A stretch of 63,191 nucleotides of DNA from NCBI GenBank assembly GCA_021324455.1, contig JAJPJA010000064.1:1-63191 (forward strand), written 5' to 3'. The stretch is from Pseudomonadota bacterium. Its GTDB lineage: Bacteria; Desulfobacterota; Binatia; Binatales; Binataceae. The notes under the pieces were generated by a model. The model did not search any database, had not been told where the DNA came from, and saw only the letters and a program-made list of their open reading frames with translations. Below are positions 7,918-15,704 of this stretch, piece after piece (the stretch's first letter is position 1; each line of letters opens with the position of its first letter). The translations under genes were made by a program, and so were the position numbers.

Positions 7918-10407
7918 CTACGCGTCTAAACCCGAAGCTTTGCCGTCATTATTGCGATAATAATACCGATAGTAGGAATCGACCTCGGGCTGAGGCGCGG
8001 TCCGGTTAAGGACGGCGCCCAGCACTTTCGCTCCGACATAGCTGAAACGCGCGGCGGCGGTGCGCACCACCTGCCGGGGAGTATCGGAGCCGACCAGCAG
8101 GACGACGCCGTCAACCATGGTGGACAGGATTACCGCGTCGCTCGCCGGGATTACGGGGAACGAATCGACCAGTACGTAGTCGAAATCGCGCGTCAGTTCC
8201 CGCAGCACATCGCGCATGCGGCTGGACCCCAGCAGATCGGTAGGGTTGGGCGGAATCATCCCGGCCCCCAGCAGAAACAGATTGGGGATCGGAGTGGCAG
8301 ACAGGGCGTCCGCCAGTTTCATCTGTCCGACCAGCACTTCGCTGAGGCCGGCGCGTTTCTCCATGGCCAGCAGGTTGTGGCATCGCGCTCCGCGCAGGTC
8401 GGCGTCGATCAGAACCGTGCGGCTGCCCAGCTGCGCGAAGGCCAGGGCCAGATTTATCGCGGTCACCGTTTTGCCTTCGCCCGGCGTCGCGCTCGCCACG
8501 AGTATCGACTTGGGCGGCGCTCCGGCGCGCGAAAAGAGCAGTCCGGTGCGGATGGTGCGATAGACGTCGGCGGCGCCTGCCAGCGCGGGATCGATAACCA
8601 CCAGTTCGCGCGCGGTGGAGTCGGCCCTGGTGAGCAGCACAGGCCCCGGTTTGTGAAGCCCGACGGCCGATTCGAGGTCGGGTTCGATGGCGGGCGCCGC
8701 GCCCGGGTCGGCGCCGCGGCCGTTTACTCCGTTGGCGGTGCCGTTCAGATGCGGAGCGGCCGCGCCGTTAAGCGCCGGGCGGCGCGCCGCGTTAAGCGCA
8801 CGGGTGCGGCTTTCGATCAGGGCGAAGTCGGGCACCGCGCCCAGACAAGGCAGACGGAGATAAACTTCGAGCTCTTCCGAGGTCTTGAGCCGATCGTCGA
8901 GGTAATCCAGCAGCGAGACCGCGCCGATCCCCAAAAACAACCCGAAAAACCCGCTCAGCGCCAGACACAGCATGGTGCGCGGGCTTGAGGGATCGATGGG
9001 TACTTCGCCGCGGTCGATTACCGACACGTTGGTGGTGGGAACCTGGGACGAGATGCCGATTTCTTTGAGCCGTCCAAGCACGCTTTCATAGAGCTGTTGA
9101 TTGGCCTCGACTTCGCGCGTCAGGGCCGCATCCTGCAGCGACGCGTCGTTGACGGCCATGATGTCGCCCTGCAGTTTGTCCACCTGCTTCTGCAGCGCCT
9201 GCTCCCGCACGACCTGGGAACGGTAATTGTCATACAGACTATGTACTACATTGTCGATTTCGGCCTTGAGCCGGGCCTGGCTTTCCGCAAGCTTGGCCTT
9301 GAGATCGGCCAGCGGCGGATATTTTTCGTAATATCTATTGAGCATCCCCTTGTAGTCAGTGGAAAGCTCGGCGACATCGACCTTCAACTTCTGAATCAGC
9401 GGGTCAGAGACCGCGGTCGGCAGGGACTCGTACTGGCCCTTGCGGGCCACCGCGACCTGCGCCTCCAGCGCGAGCCGTTCGGAGCGCACGCGCGTCAGCT
9501 CGTCGCTGAGCACGGTGTAGCGTTCCATTATCATGCGGCTTTTGTCGTCGAGCGTCGGAGTGACGATTCCCTTGGAGCGCCGGTAGGCATTGAGGGCGGC
9601 CTCGGAATGTTCGAGGTTGTCCTTGAGTTCGGCCAGTTTGCGCTGCAGGTACTGGGCCGCGGTCTGGCCGGTTTGCGCGTGCAGCTCCATCCCGCGGCCG
9701 ATATACGCCGCGACATGAGCATTGGTGACGCGGGCCGCGGTATCCGGGTCGAACCAGCTGAAGGAAACTTCAACCAGACGGTCGCGCTGGCCCGGTTTGA
9801 TCACCAAATCGTTCAGATAGGCGTCGATTGCGCGTGCCGAAACGCCGTAAACTTCGACCTCGGCGCGCGGCTTCTGCGGCCCCATAATCAGCTTGCGCAC
9901 GGTTTGGATGGCGCCTGAAAGAGCCGCGGCGGTCCGATCCAACGTGTCTTGAACAGCGGAGGGCAATCGTAGGCGCGGCGGCGGATTGAGCAGGGCGCTT
10001 TCAAAATTCAGGTCGCGGATAACTTTGGCGGCCAGGCTGCGGCTTTGGAGAATCCGGTACTGGCTTTCGTAGTAATGTTCGTCCTCGGTCGCCTGGACCG
10101 GCTGGTCCTCTTCGGCCAGCGGTTCCTTGATTTCGAGCACCTGCGGCGTGTGCGGCTCGATCATCACCACGCTGGTGGAGGTGTAGAGCGGGCGCAGAAC
10201 CAGGCAGACAGCCAAAGTCAGGGCGACGCTGGCGCATGCGATCGCGGCCACCAGCCGCCGCCGCTTGCTGATCATCCTCCAGTAGTTGCGCAGCTGGGTG
10301 TTCGACTCCTGGTCGGCAATCAGTTCCGGTTGCCATGCGGGCAGTTCCGCATGCCATTGGACTAGGGGCCCGGTATGGCGGTCCGGAAGCTGGTGCGAAT
10401 CGTCCAT
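7918..10407 (-). CDS. Polysaccharide co-polymerase / tyrosine autokinase (Wzc-type)
   Basis: 829 residues. An N-terminal Wzz domain has a first transmembrane helix near residues 55-75, then a long periplasmic coiled-coil region, then a second helix at about 475-495 (TMLCLALSGFFGLFLGIG) after the conserved Pro-rich IDPSSPRT. A BY-kinase domain follows: Walker A ATPGEGKT (about 640-647), Walker A' VLIDADLRG (about 664) and Walker B YVLVD (about 745). A C-terminal tyrosine cluster, SYYRYYYRNND, lies at about 811-821. It controls chain length and assembly of the Wza-Wzc export machine through autophosphorylation. An odd Asn-Gly/Ala-rich linker (about 550-590) separates the two halves. The start has AAGGAATTT before ATG. 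Confidence 0.94.
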   Translation of the reverse strand: MDDSHQLPDRHTGPLVQWHAELPAWQPELIADQESNTQLRNYWRMISKRRRLVAAIACASVALTLAVCLVLRPLYTSTSVVMIEPHTPQVLEIKEPLAEEDQPVQATEDEHYYESQYRILQSRSLAAKVIRDLNFESALLNPPPRLRLPSAVQDTLDRTAAALSGAIQTVRKLIMGPQKPRAEVEVYGVSARAIDAYLNDLVIKPGQRDRLVEVSFSWFDPDTAARVTNAHVAAYIGRGMELHAQTGQTAAQYLQRKLAELKDNLEHSEAALNAYRRSKGIVTPTLDDKSRMIMERYTVLSDELTRVRSERLALEAQVAVARKGQYESLPTAVSDPLIQKLKVDVAELSTDYKGMLNRYYEKYPPLADLKAKLAESQARLKAEIDNVVHSLYDNYRSQVVREQALQKQVDKLQGDIMAVNDASLQDAALTREVEANQQLYESVLGRLKEIGISSQVPTTNVSVIDRGEVPIDPSSPRTMLCLALSGFFGLFLGIGAVSLLDYLDDRLKTSEELEVYLRLPCLGAVPDFALIESRTRALNAARRPALNGAAAPHLNGTANGVNGRGADPGAAPAIEPDLESAVGLHKPGPVLLTRADSTARELVVIDPALAGAADVYRTIRTGLLFSRAGAPPKSILVASATPGEGKTVTAINLALAFAQLGSRTVLIDADLRGARCHNLLAMEKRAGLSEVLVGQMKLADALSATPIPNLFLLGAGMIPPNPTDLLGSSRMRDVLRELTRDFDYVLVDSFPVIPASDAVILSTMVDGVVLLVGSDTPRQVVRTAAARFSYVGAKVLGAVLNRTAPQPEVDSYYRYYYRNNDGKASGLDA

Positions 10408-10430
10408 AAATTCCTTATTCCCGTGAGGCG

Positions 10431-11522
10431 CTAGAAGCCGCTGAAAGCTCCGACCCCCGGTTGCAGCCGCGACAGTATGGTGTACAGAGCGTAAGGTACG
10501 GCGCCGACGGCGGAACTGGAGACCGCGACCACATCGCCCGACTCGACCGGTATGTCGGGTTGCTTGCCGCTGGCGATTTCGCTCAGATCAAGCGGCGTAT
10601 CGGTTTTGCCGCCGCCGGGATGTCCGCGCAGCAGATGCGCCGAGGAACTGAACATCGCACCGCCGGCGGCGTCGACCGCTCCCAGCACCGTCATTTTCGG
10701 CGTGATCGGAAACGAACCGGGCTGCCGGACCCATCCCTGGACCATGACCGAACCGGCCGCGGGCGCAATCAGTACATCGCCGGGCCGGGCCGGGCAGGAC
10801 ATGTACTTGCTGCTTTCGGGGCTGGACAGGTCGATCACGGCGACGTCCTGACCACTGGCTACAGCTCCGGCCGTAGATCCGGCATTGACCAATGTCTTGG
10901 CGGTCACCGGCAGCTGGCCTGACTTCCCGGGTATGAAATAGACCTCACTGGCGGCGGTCGGCGCCAGGCCGCCCGCCTCACTGATTACGTCGAGCAGGCT
11001 CTCCGAAGGGCTGGTGAGAGTGTAAACCCCGGGCTTCTGGACCATCCCGGCCACTCCAACCTCGCGGCTTTCGTACTGAGTAATGAGTACTTCGACATCG
11101 GGCGTGCGAACATATTCGCCGAGCCGGCTCTTCAACTGGTCGGTGAGGCCCTGTTCCGTCAGCCCGGCGGCGTGCACCGAGCCGACCAAGGGCAGCTCCA
11201 GCGTGCCGGTAGGGCTGACTCTGGCCTGGTAGTTCCTGAATTCGTCCATGCCGGGGACGTTGATTTGGATCAGGTCGCCGGGTCCGACGGTGAAATCCTG
11301 GGGCGAGCTGGCGCTGGCGCGTTGGGCGCACAGCTTCGCCAGAGAATTGTCGGAGGACTGGTTATCGGCGTTTATCGGAGCGGTTGAAGGGTCGGGCGCG
11401 CCGGCATGATTTTCCGGTTGAGCGGCGCAGGCGCAGAACAGGAAGAGTGAAATTACCAGCGGGTAAAGAGGTATTGAAATGCGCGATGAAGGGCGCGCTT
11501 TAACCGTCCATGAGAATCTCAT
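10431..11522 (-). CDS. Polysaccharide export outer-membrane protein (Wza-type, SLBB domains)
   Basis: 363 residues. The N-terminal hydrophobic signal PLVISLFLFCACAAQ could be lipidated at a Cys near residue 32, although the lipobox is not canonical. A Poly_export (BexD/CtrA/VexA) domain follows at FTVGPGDLIQINVPG, then two SLBB-like segments (GVAGMVQKPGVYTL and VQGWVRQPGSFPITPKMTVLGAVDAAGG). The family forms the outer-membrane pore for polysaccharide. It is the first gene of the operon, 23 bases before the Wzc-like gene, with a candidate promoter directly upstream. Family members are usually about 350-380 residues, so this one is full length. Confidence 0.92.
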   Translation of the reverse strand: MRFSWTVKARPSSRISIPLYPLVISLFLFCACAAQPENHAGAPDPSTAPINADNQSSDNSLAKLCAQRASASSPQDFTVGPGDLIQINVPGMDEFRNYQARVSPTGTLELPLVGSVHAAGLTEQGLTDQLKSRLGEYVRTPDVEVLITQYESREVGVAGMVQKPGVYTLTSPSESLLDVISEAGGLAPTAASEVYFIPGKSGQLPVTAKTLVNAGSTAGAVASGQDVAVIDLSSPESSKYMSCPARPGDVLIAPAAGSVMVQGWVRQPGSFPITPKMTVLGAVDAAGGAMFSSSAHLLRGHPGGGKTDTPLDLSEIASGKQPDIPVESGDVVAVSSSAVGAVPYALYTILSRLQPGVGAFSGF

Positions 11523-11878
11523 TGGCGAAATCCGTTGGTGGTGACTAGCAGTGAGCTAGATTAACGACATTTAGACACATCGTCAACGGCGATCGAATAT
11601 TTAACCGGCTATTAATTTTAGATAGCAAACATTAACTAATCAGGATGATTCGTATGCACCTTTGGCGAAAATTCAGCTTCTTGCGCTGATTGTGGTGCAA
11701 CGCCGCCTATACAACTCGGTCAAGCAACCGGCCGCAATGTCCCGTCTCTCGCCGACATCGGAGCCGGCGCCGTTCGCGGCAGTCGCGCCCCGGCTCGCGC
11801 GCGAGCCCTACATGGAGTAATAAAACGTTAATTCATTGTCAAGAAAGCGCGGCGCCCGCATCGTTGCCCAAATCTTGC
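11523..11878. other. AT-rich intergenic region upstream of wza
   Basis: About 350 bases without a credible gene. The part from 11540 to 11660 is AT-rich and holds the candidate promoter described separately. Further AT-rich runs upstream (around 11600-11640) could be an UP element or regulator site, but I see no clear dyad. Because the 91-residue gene at 11879-12154 is on the same strand and ends here, read-through into wza is also possible. Confidence 0.5.
11558..11586 (-). promoter_or_regulatory. Candidate sigma70 promoter of the exopolysaccharide operon
   Basis: On the minus strand, TTGACG (11586-11581) is separated by exactly 17 bases from TAATCT (11563-11558). The first hexamer matches the -35 consensus at five of six positions and the -10 at three of six. 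Transcription would start near 11551, about 30 bases before the wza start codon. The surroundings are distinctly AT-rich compared with the rest of the window. No start site has been measured. Confidence 0.45.
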
Positions 11879-12154
11879 TCACGGGGTGGGACTGGGCGTG
11901 GACGTGGCCGTGGCCCCGGGCGGGGTGGGAGTAGGAGTTCGCCGCGGCGCGAACAGGTCGATCAAGCTGACCGGCGTCGCGGTCGGCGACGCGGCATATT
12001 CAGGCGTGACAATGATCCAGGGAGTCGGTGTGATCGACGCCGCGGGCGTGCTCGACCAATACTGCGCGCGAGCGGGACGGGCCGCCGCGCGCAGTAGTAG
12101 AAGGCAAATCAAAAGCGCGGACGGGATTGCGAGGATCGCCTTGCGCGGCGCCAC
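11879..12154 (-). CDS. Small secreted Thr/Pro-rich protein
   Basis: 91 residues, GTG start with a strong ribosome-binding site (GGAGG five bases before the GTG). A clear signal peptide (LAIPSALLICLLLLRAAARPARAQ, cleavage predicted after ARAQ or near it) precedes a short mature part rich in Thr, Pro, Ser and Ala. It ends in TPTPTPPGATATSTPSPTP. No known domain. Tails of this type resemble the Thr-Pro linkers of other secreted proteins, as in the lipoprotein at 53133-54521. It lies between the HTH regulator and wza on the same strand. Function unknown. Confidence 0.6.
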   Translation of the reverse strand: MAPRKAILAIPSALLICLLLLRAAARPARAQYWSSTPAASITPTPWIIVTPEYAASPTATPVSLIDLFAPRRTPTPTPPGATATSTPSPTP

Positions 12155-12406
12155 AACACCTCCTCCATTGGCTGCGCGCGGTGCCCTGGCGGCGTCACTC
12201 CGATTTAAAATGCGCGCAGCGGGCGATGCCCGCCGCCCGGAAGCTGCTCAACCGGGAAAGCAGTGCAGCGCGCCGATTTAAAGATAACCGCCGGGCCGGC
12301 ATCAAGCCGGCGGATTTTCAGGGCGCCGCCGCGGCGGTTCGGGTTGATCGCAGCGGCGAATGGCACGCGCGGCGGCGCCGCAAGGCAGTTTGCGCGCGCG
12401 CTCGGG

Positions 12407-12718
12407 TCACATCTGCCTGGCGCGCCGGCCCTTTGCACCCGCGGCGAGGTTCGCCTGGCGATGGTTGGGCGGTGATTGCCGCGCGCCGCTGGCGGGAAAC
12501 GGATCGCGGGACGCGGATTCATTTTCGACCTGTTGCGGCCATTCGGTCTGATTCCTGATCCATCGATGGAGCTCCGGTTTTACGAACCGCCACGAACCTC
12601 CCAATCTGAACGCCGGGATCTGGCTGCTCTTGACCAGCCGGTAGATTGTGCTCGGATGACAGTTTAAAAACTCCGACGCCTCGCGCAGAGTCAGGATCTC
12701 TCTCTCTCGCTCCGCCAT
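12407..12718 (-). CDS. Excisionase-type helix-turn-helix DNA-binding protein
   Basis: 103 residues. The N-terminal LTLREASEFLNCHPSTIYRLVKSSQIPAFRLG, followed by SWRFVKPELHRWI, is the classic MerR-like/excisionase (HTH_17, BldC-like) winged helix. The C-terminal 50 residues are low-complexity and basic (KGRRARQM). The start at 12718 was chosen because GGGAGGAGCAAC directly precedes it. Such proteins act as recombination directionality factors or as transcription regulators. No integrase is nearby, so a regulator is more likely. Its position upstream of the exopolysaccharide operon on the same strand makes that operon a candidate target. That is inference. Confidence 0.85.
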   Translation of the reverse strand: MAEREREILTLREASEFLNCHPSTIYRLVKSSQIPAFRLGGSWRFVKPELHRWIRNQTEWPQQVENESASRDPFPASGARQSPPNHRQANLAAGAKGRRARQM

Positions 12719-12839
12719 GTTGCTCCTCCCATCATTGGCCATCTCGGTTTGCCCGCTCGATCCGCCTTGCAGCCTTCAGACGCAGGAGTCGTATCCCCGT
12801 GCTGCATAAAGAAACGAGGAGGCGACGGACGGCGCTTTT

Positions 12840-12856
12840 CCCTACAAGATGTAGGG
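12840..12856. promoter_or_regulatory. Perfect 7-bp inverted repeat upstream of HTH gene
   Basis: CCCTACA (12840-12846), spacer AGA, TGTAGGG (12850-12856). A compact dyad of this size suits a dimeric DNA-binding protein. It lies about 120 bases upstream of the HTH start codon, where an autoregulatory operator could be. No second copy was noticed elsewhere in the window. Confidence 0.35.
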
Positions 12857-12948
12857 ATTGAGTTGTGGTCTATTGACTAAACGCGCTGAGAAGTTTTGCA
12901 CTGAAAGTTTCAAAACTCCACAAACTCCAGGCTTCCGAAAAATTGTAT

Positions 12949-12973
12949 GCTCATCAGACAAAACATGATGAGC
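12949..12973. repeat. 8-bp inverted repeat (possible terminator or operator)
   Basis: GCTCATCA (12949-12956), a nine-base spacer GACAAAACA, then TGATGAGC (12966-12973). It would form an 8-bp hairpin but has no T-run on either side, so it is a weak terminator candidate. An operator is equally possible. Confidence 0.35.
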
Positions 12974-13221
12974 GCTGCGTCTGAAAGATGACTGGCTGAA
13001 GCGATAACTTACGCTCTGATTTGAGCACTTGCAATCGCCGCTCGCCCGGATTTGCAGCAAAGCTGACCGAATCTGATTGAAAAATGAGGGTCCGGGGCCG
13101 GGTTATTTTCAGGATGGATGCAAATCTTGCACGATTGGACGCGGCCGGCTGGCGGCCAGCGTCCACAAATTCCCCAGCCGCCGGTTTTGCCGCATCCGCG
13201 CCGCCGCCCGACGCGCCCGCA

Positions 13222-14445
13222 TCAGCATCGTTTGCAGACCAAAACGCCTTCAGCCTCGAGTTCCTCCACGCGCTTGGCGGAGTAACCGAGGTGACGGCCG
13301 AGAATCTCCGAATTGTGTTCGCCCAGCAGCGGCGCCTGCACTTCCAGCGCGTCGGGGAACGCCGAAAAGCGCAGCGGCAAACCCGGCAGATCGATCTGGC
13401 CAACAATCGGATCCTTGAAAGTTCTCACCGTGCCGCGCTGACGCAGATGCGGATGCGCCATCGCCTCGGCCGCCGTGAGCACTGGGGCGGCGGGGACGCG
13501 ATGCTCATCCATCGCGGCGAGCGCCTTGCTCTCAGGTGTGCGGTCGAGCCATTCCTGCACGATCCTGATGGCCTCGTGCTGGTTCTTGACGCGTTGCGCG
13601 GCGGTGGCAAAGCGGGGATCGGCGGCGAGTTCCGGCTGTTCCATCGCGCGGCACAGCGCGGCCCATTGATTGTCCAGCGGCGCCATGATGCAGATGGGAT
13701 GTTCGTGCCCGTCGAAAATGCCGATCGGAGTGTAGAGCGGATGCTGGCGGCCGAAGCGCCGATGCAGGTACTGTCCGCCGCTCAGGCTGTAAGCGTGAAT
13801 CGCGGTATCATGATAGCCGAAGTATGAATCGAGCAGGCTGACGTCCAGATGCTGGCCGATACCGCTGCGCTCGCGGTAGAGCAGGGCGCATGCGATTGCC
13901 GCCAGCGCGTGCACGCCGGTGCTGGTATCGCCCACGGCGAGGCCGGGAAACACCGGTGTCTGGCCCGGTTCGCCCACCATGTCGATTACCCCGGAGTAGC
14001 AGGCCCCGATGAAATCCCATCCGGGCTGATTGGCCAGGGGTCCGTTCTGTCCGAAAGTCGATACCGAGCACATCACCAGCTTCGGGTTGAGCGCCTTGAC
14101 CACGTCGTAGCCCAGGCCCAGCCGCTGGATGGTGCCGGGGCCGAAGTTTTCCACCATCACGTCCATGCGCGGGATCAGCTGCTTGATAATGTCGAGCCCG
14201 GCTTCCTTCCTGAGGTCGATGCAGAGGCTTTTTTTGCCCAGGTTCTGCTGCATGAAGTAGCCGCTGCGGCCGTCTTTGAGGTAAGGCATCCCGCGGGTCT
14301 GGTCGCCGTTGGGCGCCATCTCGACCTTGATCACTTCGGCGCCCATCTGCGCCATCATCCGGGTCACGGTGGGGCCGGCGATATATTGGCTGAAATCCAG
14401 CACCTTGTAACCGCTGAGGACGTGTTCGTTCTGTTGCTGAGCCAT
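13222..14445 (-). CDS. CaiB/BaiF family CoA-transferase
   Basis: 407 residues, the standard length for a type III CoA-transferase. It shows VLDFSQYIAGPTVTRMMAQMGAEVIKVE (N-terminal CoA-binding Rossmann part), the VMVENFGPG motif, and GWDFIGACYSG, whose Asp is the expected acyl-CoA nucleophile. It moves CoA between carboxylic acids; substrates in this family range from oxalate and carnitine to bile acids and aromatic succinates. The start at 14445 has GGGAGAA eight bases upstream. It is last in a minus-strand run with cupin, CopB and multicopper oxidase (51-base gap to the cupin). Substrate unknown. Confidence 0.92.
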   Translation of the reverse strand: MAQQQNEHVLSGYKVLDFSQYIAGPTVTRMMAQMGAEVIKVEMAPNGDQTRGMPYLKDGRSGYFMQQNLGKKSLCIDLRKEAGLDIIKQLIPRMDVMVENFGPGTIQRLGLGYDVVKALNPKLVMCSVSTFGQNGPLANQPGWDFIGACYSGVIDMVGEPGQTPVFPGLAVGDTSTGVHALAAIACALLYRERSGIGQHLDVSLLDSYFGYHDTAIHAYSLSGGQYLHRRFGRQHPLYTPIGIFDGHEHPICIMAPLDNQWAALCRAMEQPELAADPRFATAAQRVKNQHEAIRIVQEWLDRTPESKALAAMDEHRVPAAPVLTAAEAMAHPHLRQRGTVRTFKDPIVGQIDLPGLPLRFSAFPDALEVQAPLLGEHNSEILGRHLGYSAKRVEELEAEGVLVCKRC

Positions 14446-14496
14446 CGAGGGTTCTCCCATGCGGTCTGAGGTCCGTGAACTTAAACCCGCGGCCAA

Positions 14497-14850
14497 TCAG
14501 TCGGCCAGGGGGATAAACAGGGAAATCCGCTCGCCGCCGCCGATTCCGCGCGAGCGGTGTCCCTTGCCGCTGAGGTCCTCGGCCAGCAGCACCGTGCCGG
14601 GGCCGAAACTGCGCGTGGTGCCGTCGCTGACCGTGACTTCCAGCGTACCGGTGACGTTGACGACGAACTGACGGCGCGGGGCGTGATGCCAATCGACGAA
14701 ATAATCGGGCGACACCCGGAACATCACGCCCCTGGCGGCGAACATCTCGGAGATGGCGCCGGTGTTGTAGGGGGCGTCCTTCATTTCAATTTCAACATCT
14801 TCGAAATGCGATTCGCCGCCGGGGTCCGCGTAAATGCGCGTATATTTCAT
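14497..14850 (-). CDS. Small cupin-domain protein
   Basis: 117 residues. A single cupin barrel is suggested by DWHHAPRRQFVVNVTGTLEVTV followed by SFGPGTVLLAEDLSGKGHRSRG, which carries spaced His/Glu residues of cupin motifs 1 and 2. The start at 14850 follows GAGGAGAACC, a strong ribosome-binding site. It lies 41 bases after copB and 51 before the CoA-transferase, so it probably shares their transcript. Single cupins are often small metal-dependent dioxygenases, isomerases or sensors; the role here is unknown. Confidence 0.8.
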   Translation of the reverse strand: MKYTRIYADPGGESHFEDVEIEMKDAPYNTGAISEMFAARGVMFRVSPDYFVDWHHAPRRQFVVNVTGTLEVTVSDGTTRSFGPGTVLLAEDLSGKGHRSRGIGGGERISLFIPLAD

Positions 14851-14891
14851 GGTTCTCCTCGCCCGCCCGTGCTTTGGGGGCATGCTCCATC

Positions 14892-15704
14892 CTAATACCA
14901 GACGCGCAGGCCAAAGATGAAGCGCGGATCGTGGACGATGGCGCCTTGCTCGCGGGTAAATTTCGCCGCTTCGCCGAAAGTCTCGGTGTACGCCACGCCG
15001 ATATAGGGAGCGAGCTTACGGCTGAATTCATAGCGGACGCGCAGGCCGGTATCGAGGTCGGACAGCCCCGACCCGGTTCCGCGGGCGGCCTCCGGCTTGC
15101 TGTAGAAGTTGATCTCGAATTGCGGCTGCGCGATGAGGCGCTGCGTGATCAGCAGATCGTAGGAGCCGTTGACGCGGCCGGCGAAACGCCCATGGTCGCT
15201 GAAGTAAAAAGTGGGCTCGAACTGGAAGAAGTAGGGAGCCAATCCCTCCACGCCGATTGCGCCCCAGGTCCGTCCGGGATTGGAATCCAGATCGTAGCGA
15301 ACGCCGGCCTGAAAATCGAAGAAGCGCACCAGGGGTATCGGGCGATCGTACAGCGCTTCGGTGTCGCCGTCGGAGGCCAGCCCGTTTTCCACAAAACCCT
15401 CGGATTTGAACCACAGCTTGTTCATATCCGTGCCGATCCAGCCTTCGCCGTCCCAGCGATATTCCCATTGCCGGCCATTGGTGCGCGCCTCATTCTGATC
15501 GAGCAAAACATGGCCGATAATCATGTTGTCTTCCACCGGTTCGACGCTGTCGGCGGGCGGCGGCGCGGCGGCATCCTGGTAACCGGGCTGCAGCGGCTGC
15601 GCCCCGGCATTCGCGCACCAGCATGCGATCAGCGCGGCGGCGATGCGCGCGATGGCGGCGATGCGCGCGATGGCGGCGCCCGCGCTCCTCGGCGGCGGGC
15701 TCAC
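14892..15704 (-). CDS. copB: Copper resistance protein B (CopB-like outer-membrane protein)
   Basis: 270 residues. It has a signal peptide, IARIAAALIACWCANAGAQ, then the CopB family core: MIIGHVLLDQNEAR, WEYRWDGEGWIGTDMNKLWFKSEG, and a beta-barrel ending in HDPRFIFGLRVWY with the terminal aromatic residue of outer-membrane proteins. I chose the GTG at 15704 because GTGA overlaps the stop of the upstream oxidase gene, which points to coupling; longer frames run into that gene. The signal peptide contains an 18-base tandem duplication that doubles the AIARIA unit. The classic Met/His-rich N-terminal CopB repeat is missing. Family members sequester or export periplasmic copper together with CopA. 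Confidence 0.88.
   Translation of the reverse strand: MSPPPRSAGAAIARIAAIARIAAALIACWCANAGAQPLQPGYQDAAAPPPADSVEPVEDNMIIGHVLLDQNEARTNGRQWEYRWDGEGWIGTDMNKLWFKSEGFVENGLASDGDTEALYDRPIPLVRFFDFQAGVRYDLDSNPGRTWGAIGVEGLAPYFFQFEPTFYFSDHGRFAGRVNGSYDLLITQRLIAQPQFEINFYSKPEAARGTGSGLSDLDTGLRVRYEFSRKLAPYIGVAYTETFGEAAKFTREQGAIVHDPRFIFGLRVWY

Larger units (their letters stand above)
12719..13221. other. Intergenic region upstream of the HTH gene, with inverted repeats
   Basis: About 500 bases with no convincing gene, poorer in GC than its neighbours between 12840 and 13080. It holds three dyads: 12840-12856, 12892-12917 and 12949-12973. The first and third are listed separately. The second is AGTTTTG (12892-12898) paired with CAAAACT (12911-12917). 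The CoA-transferase gene ends at 13222 reading into this region, so one dyad may be its terminator and the others may be operators of the HTH gene. Confidence 0.5.

Noticed and set aside
9097..9918. 273-residue plus-strand frame opposite the Wzc gene
   Set aside because: Looks smoother than others but has no ribosome-binding site and mirrors the periplasmic part of Wzc.
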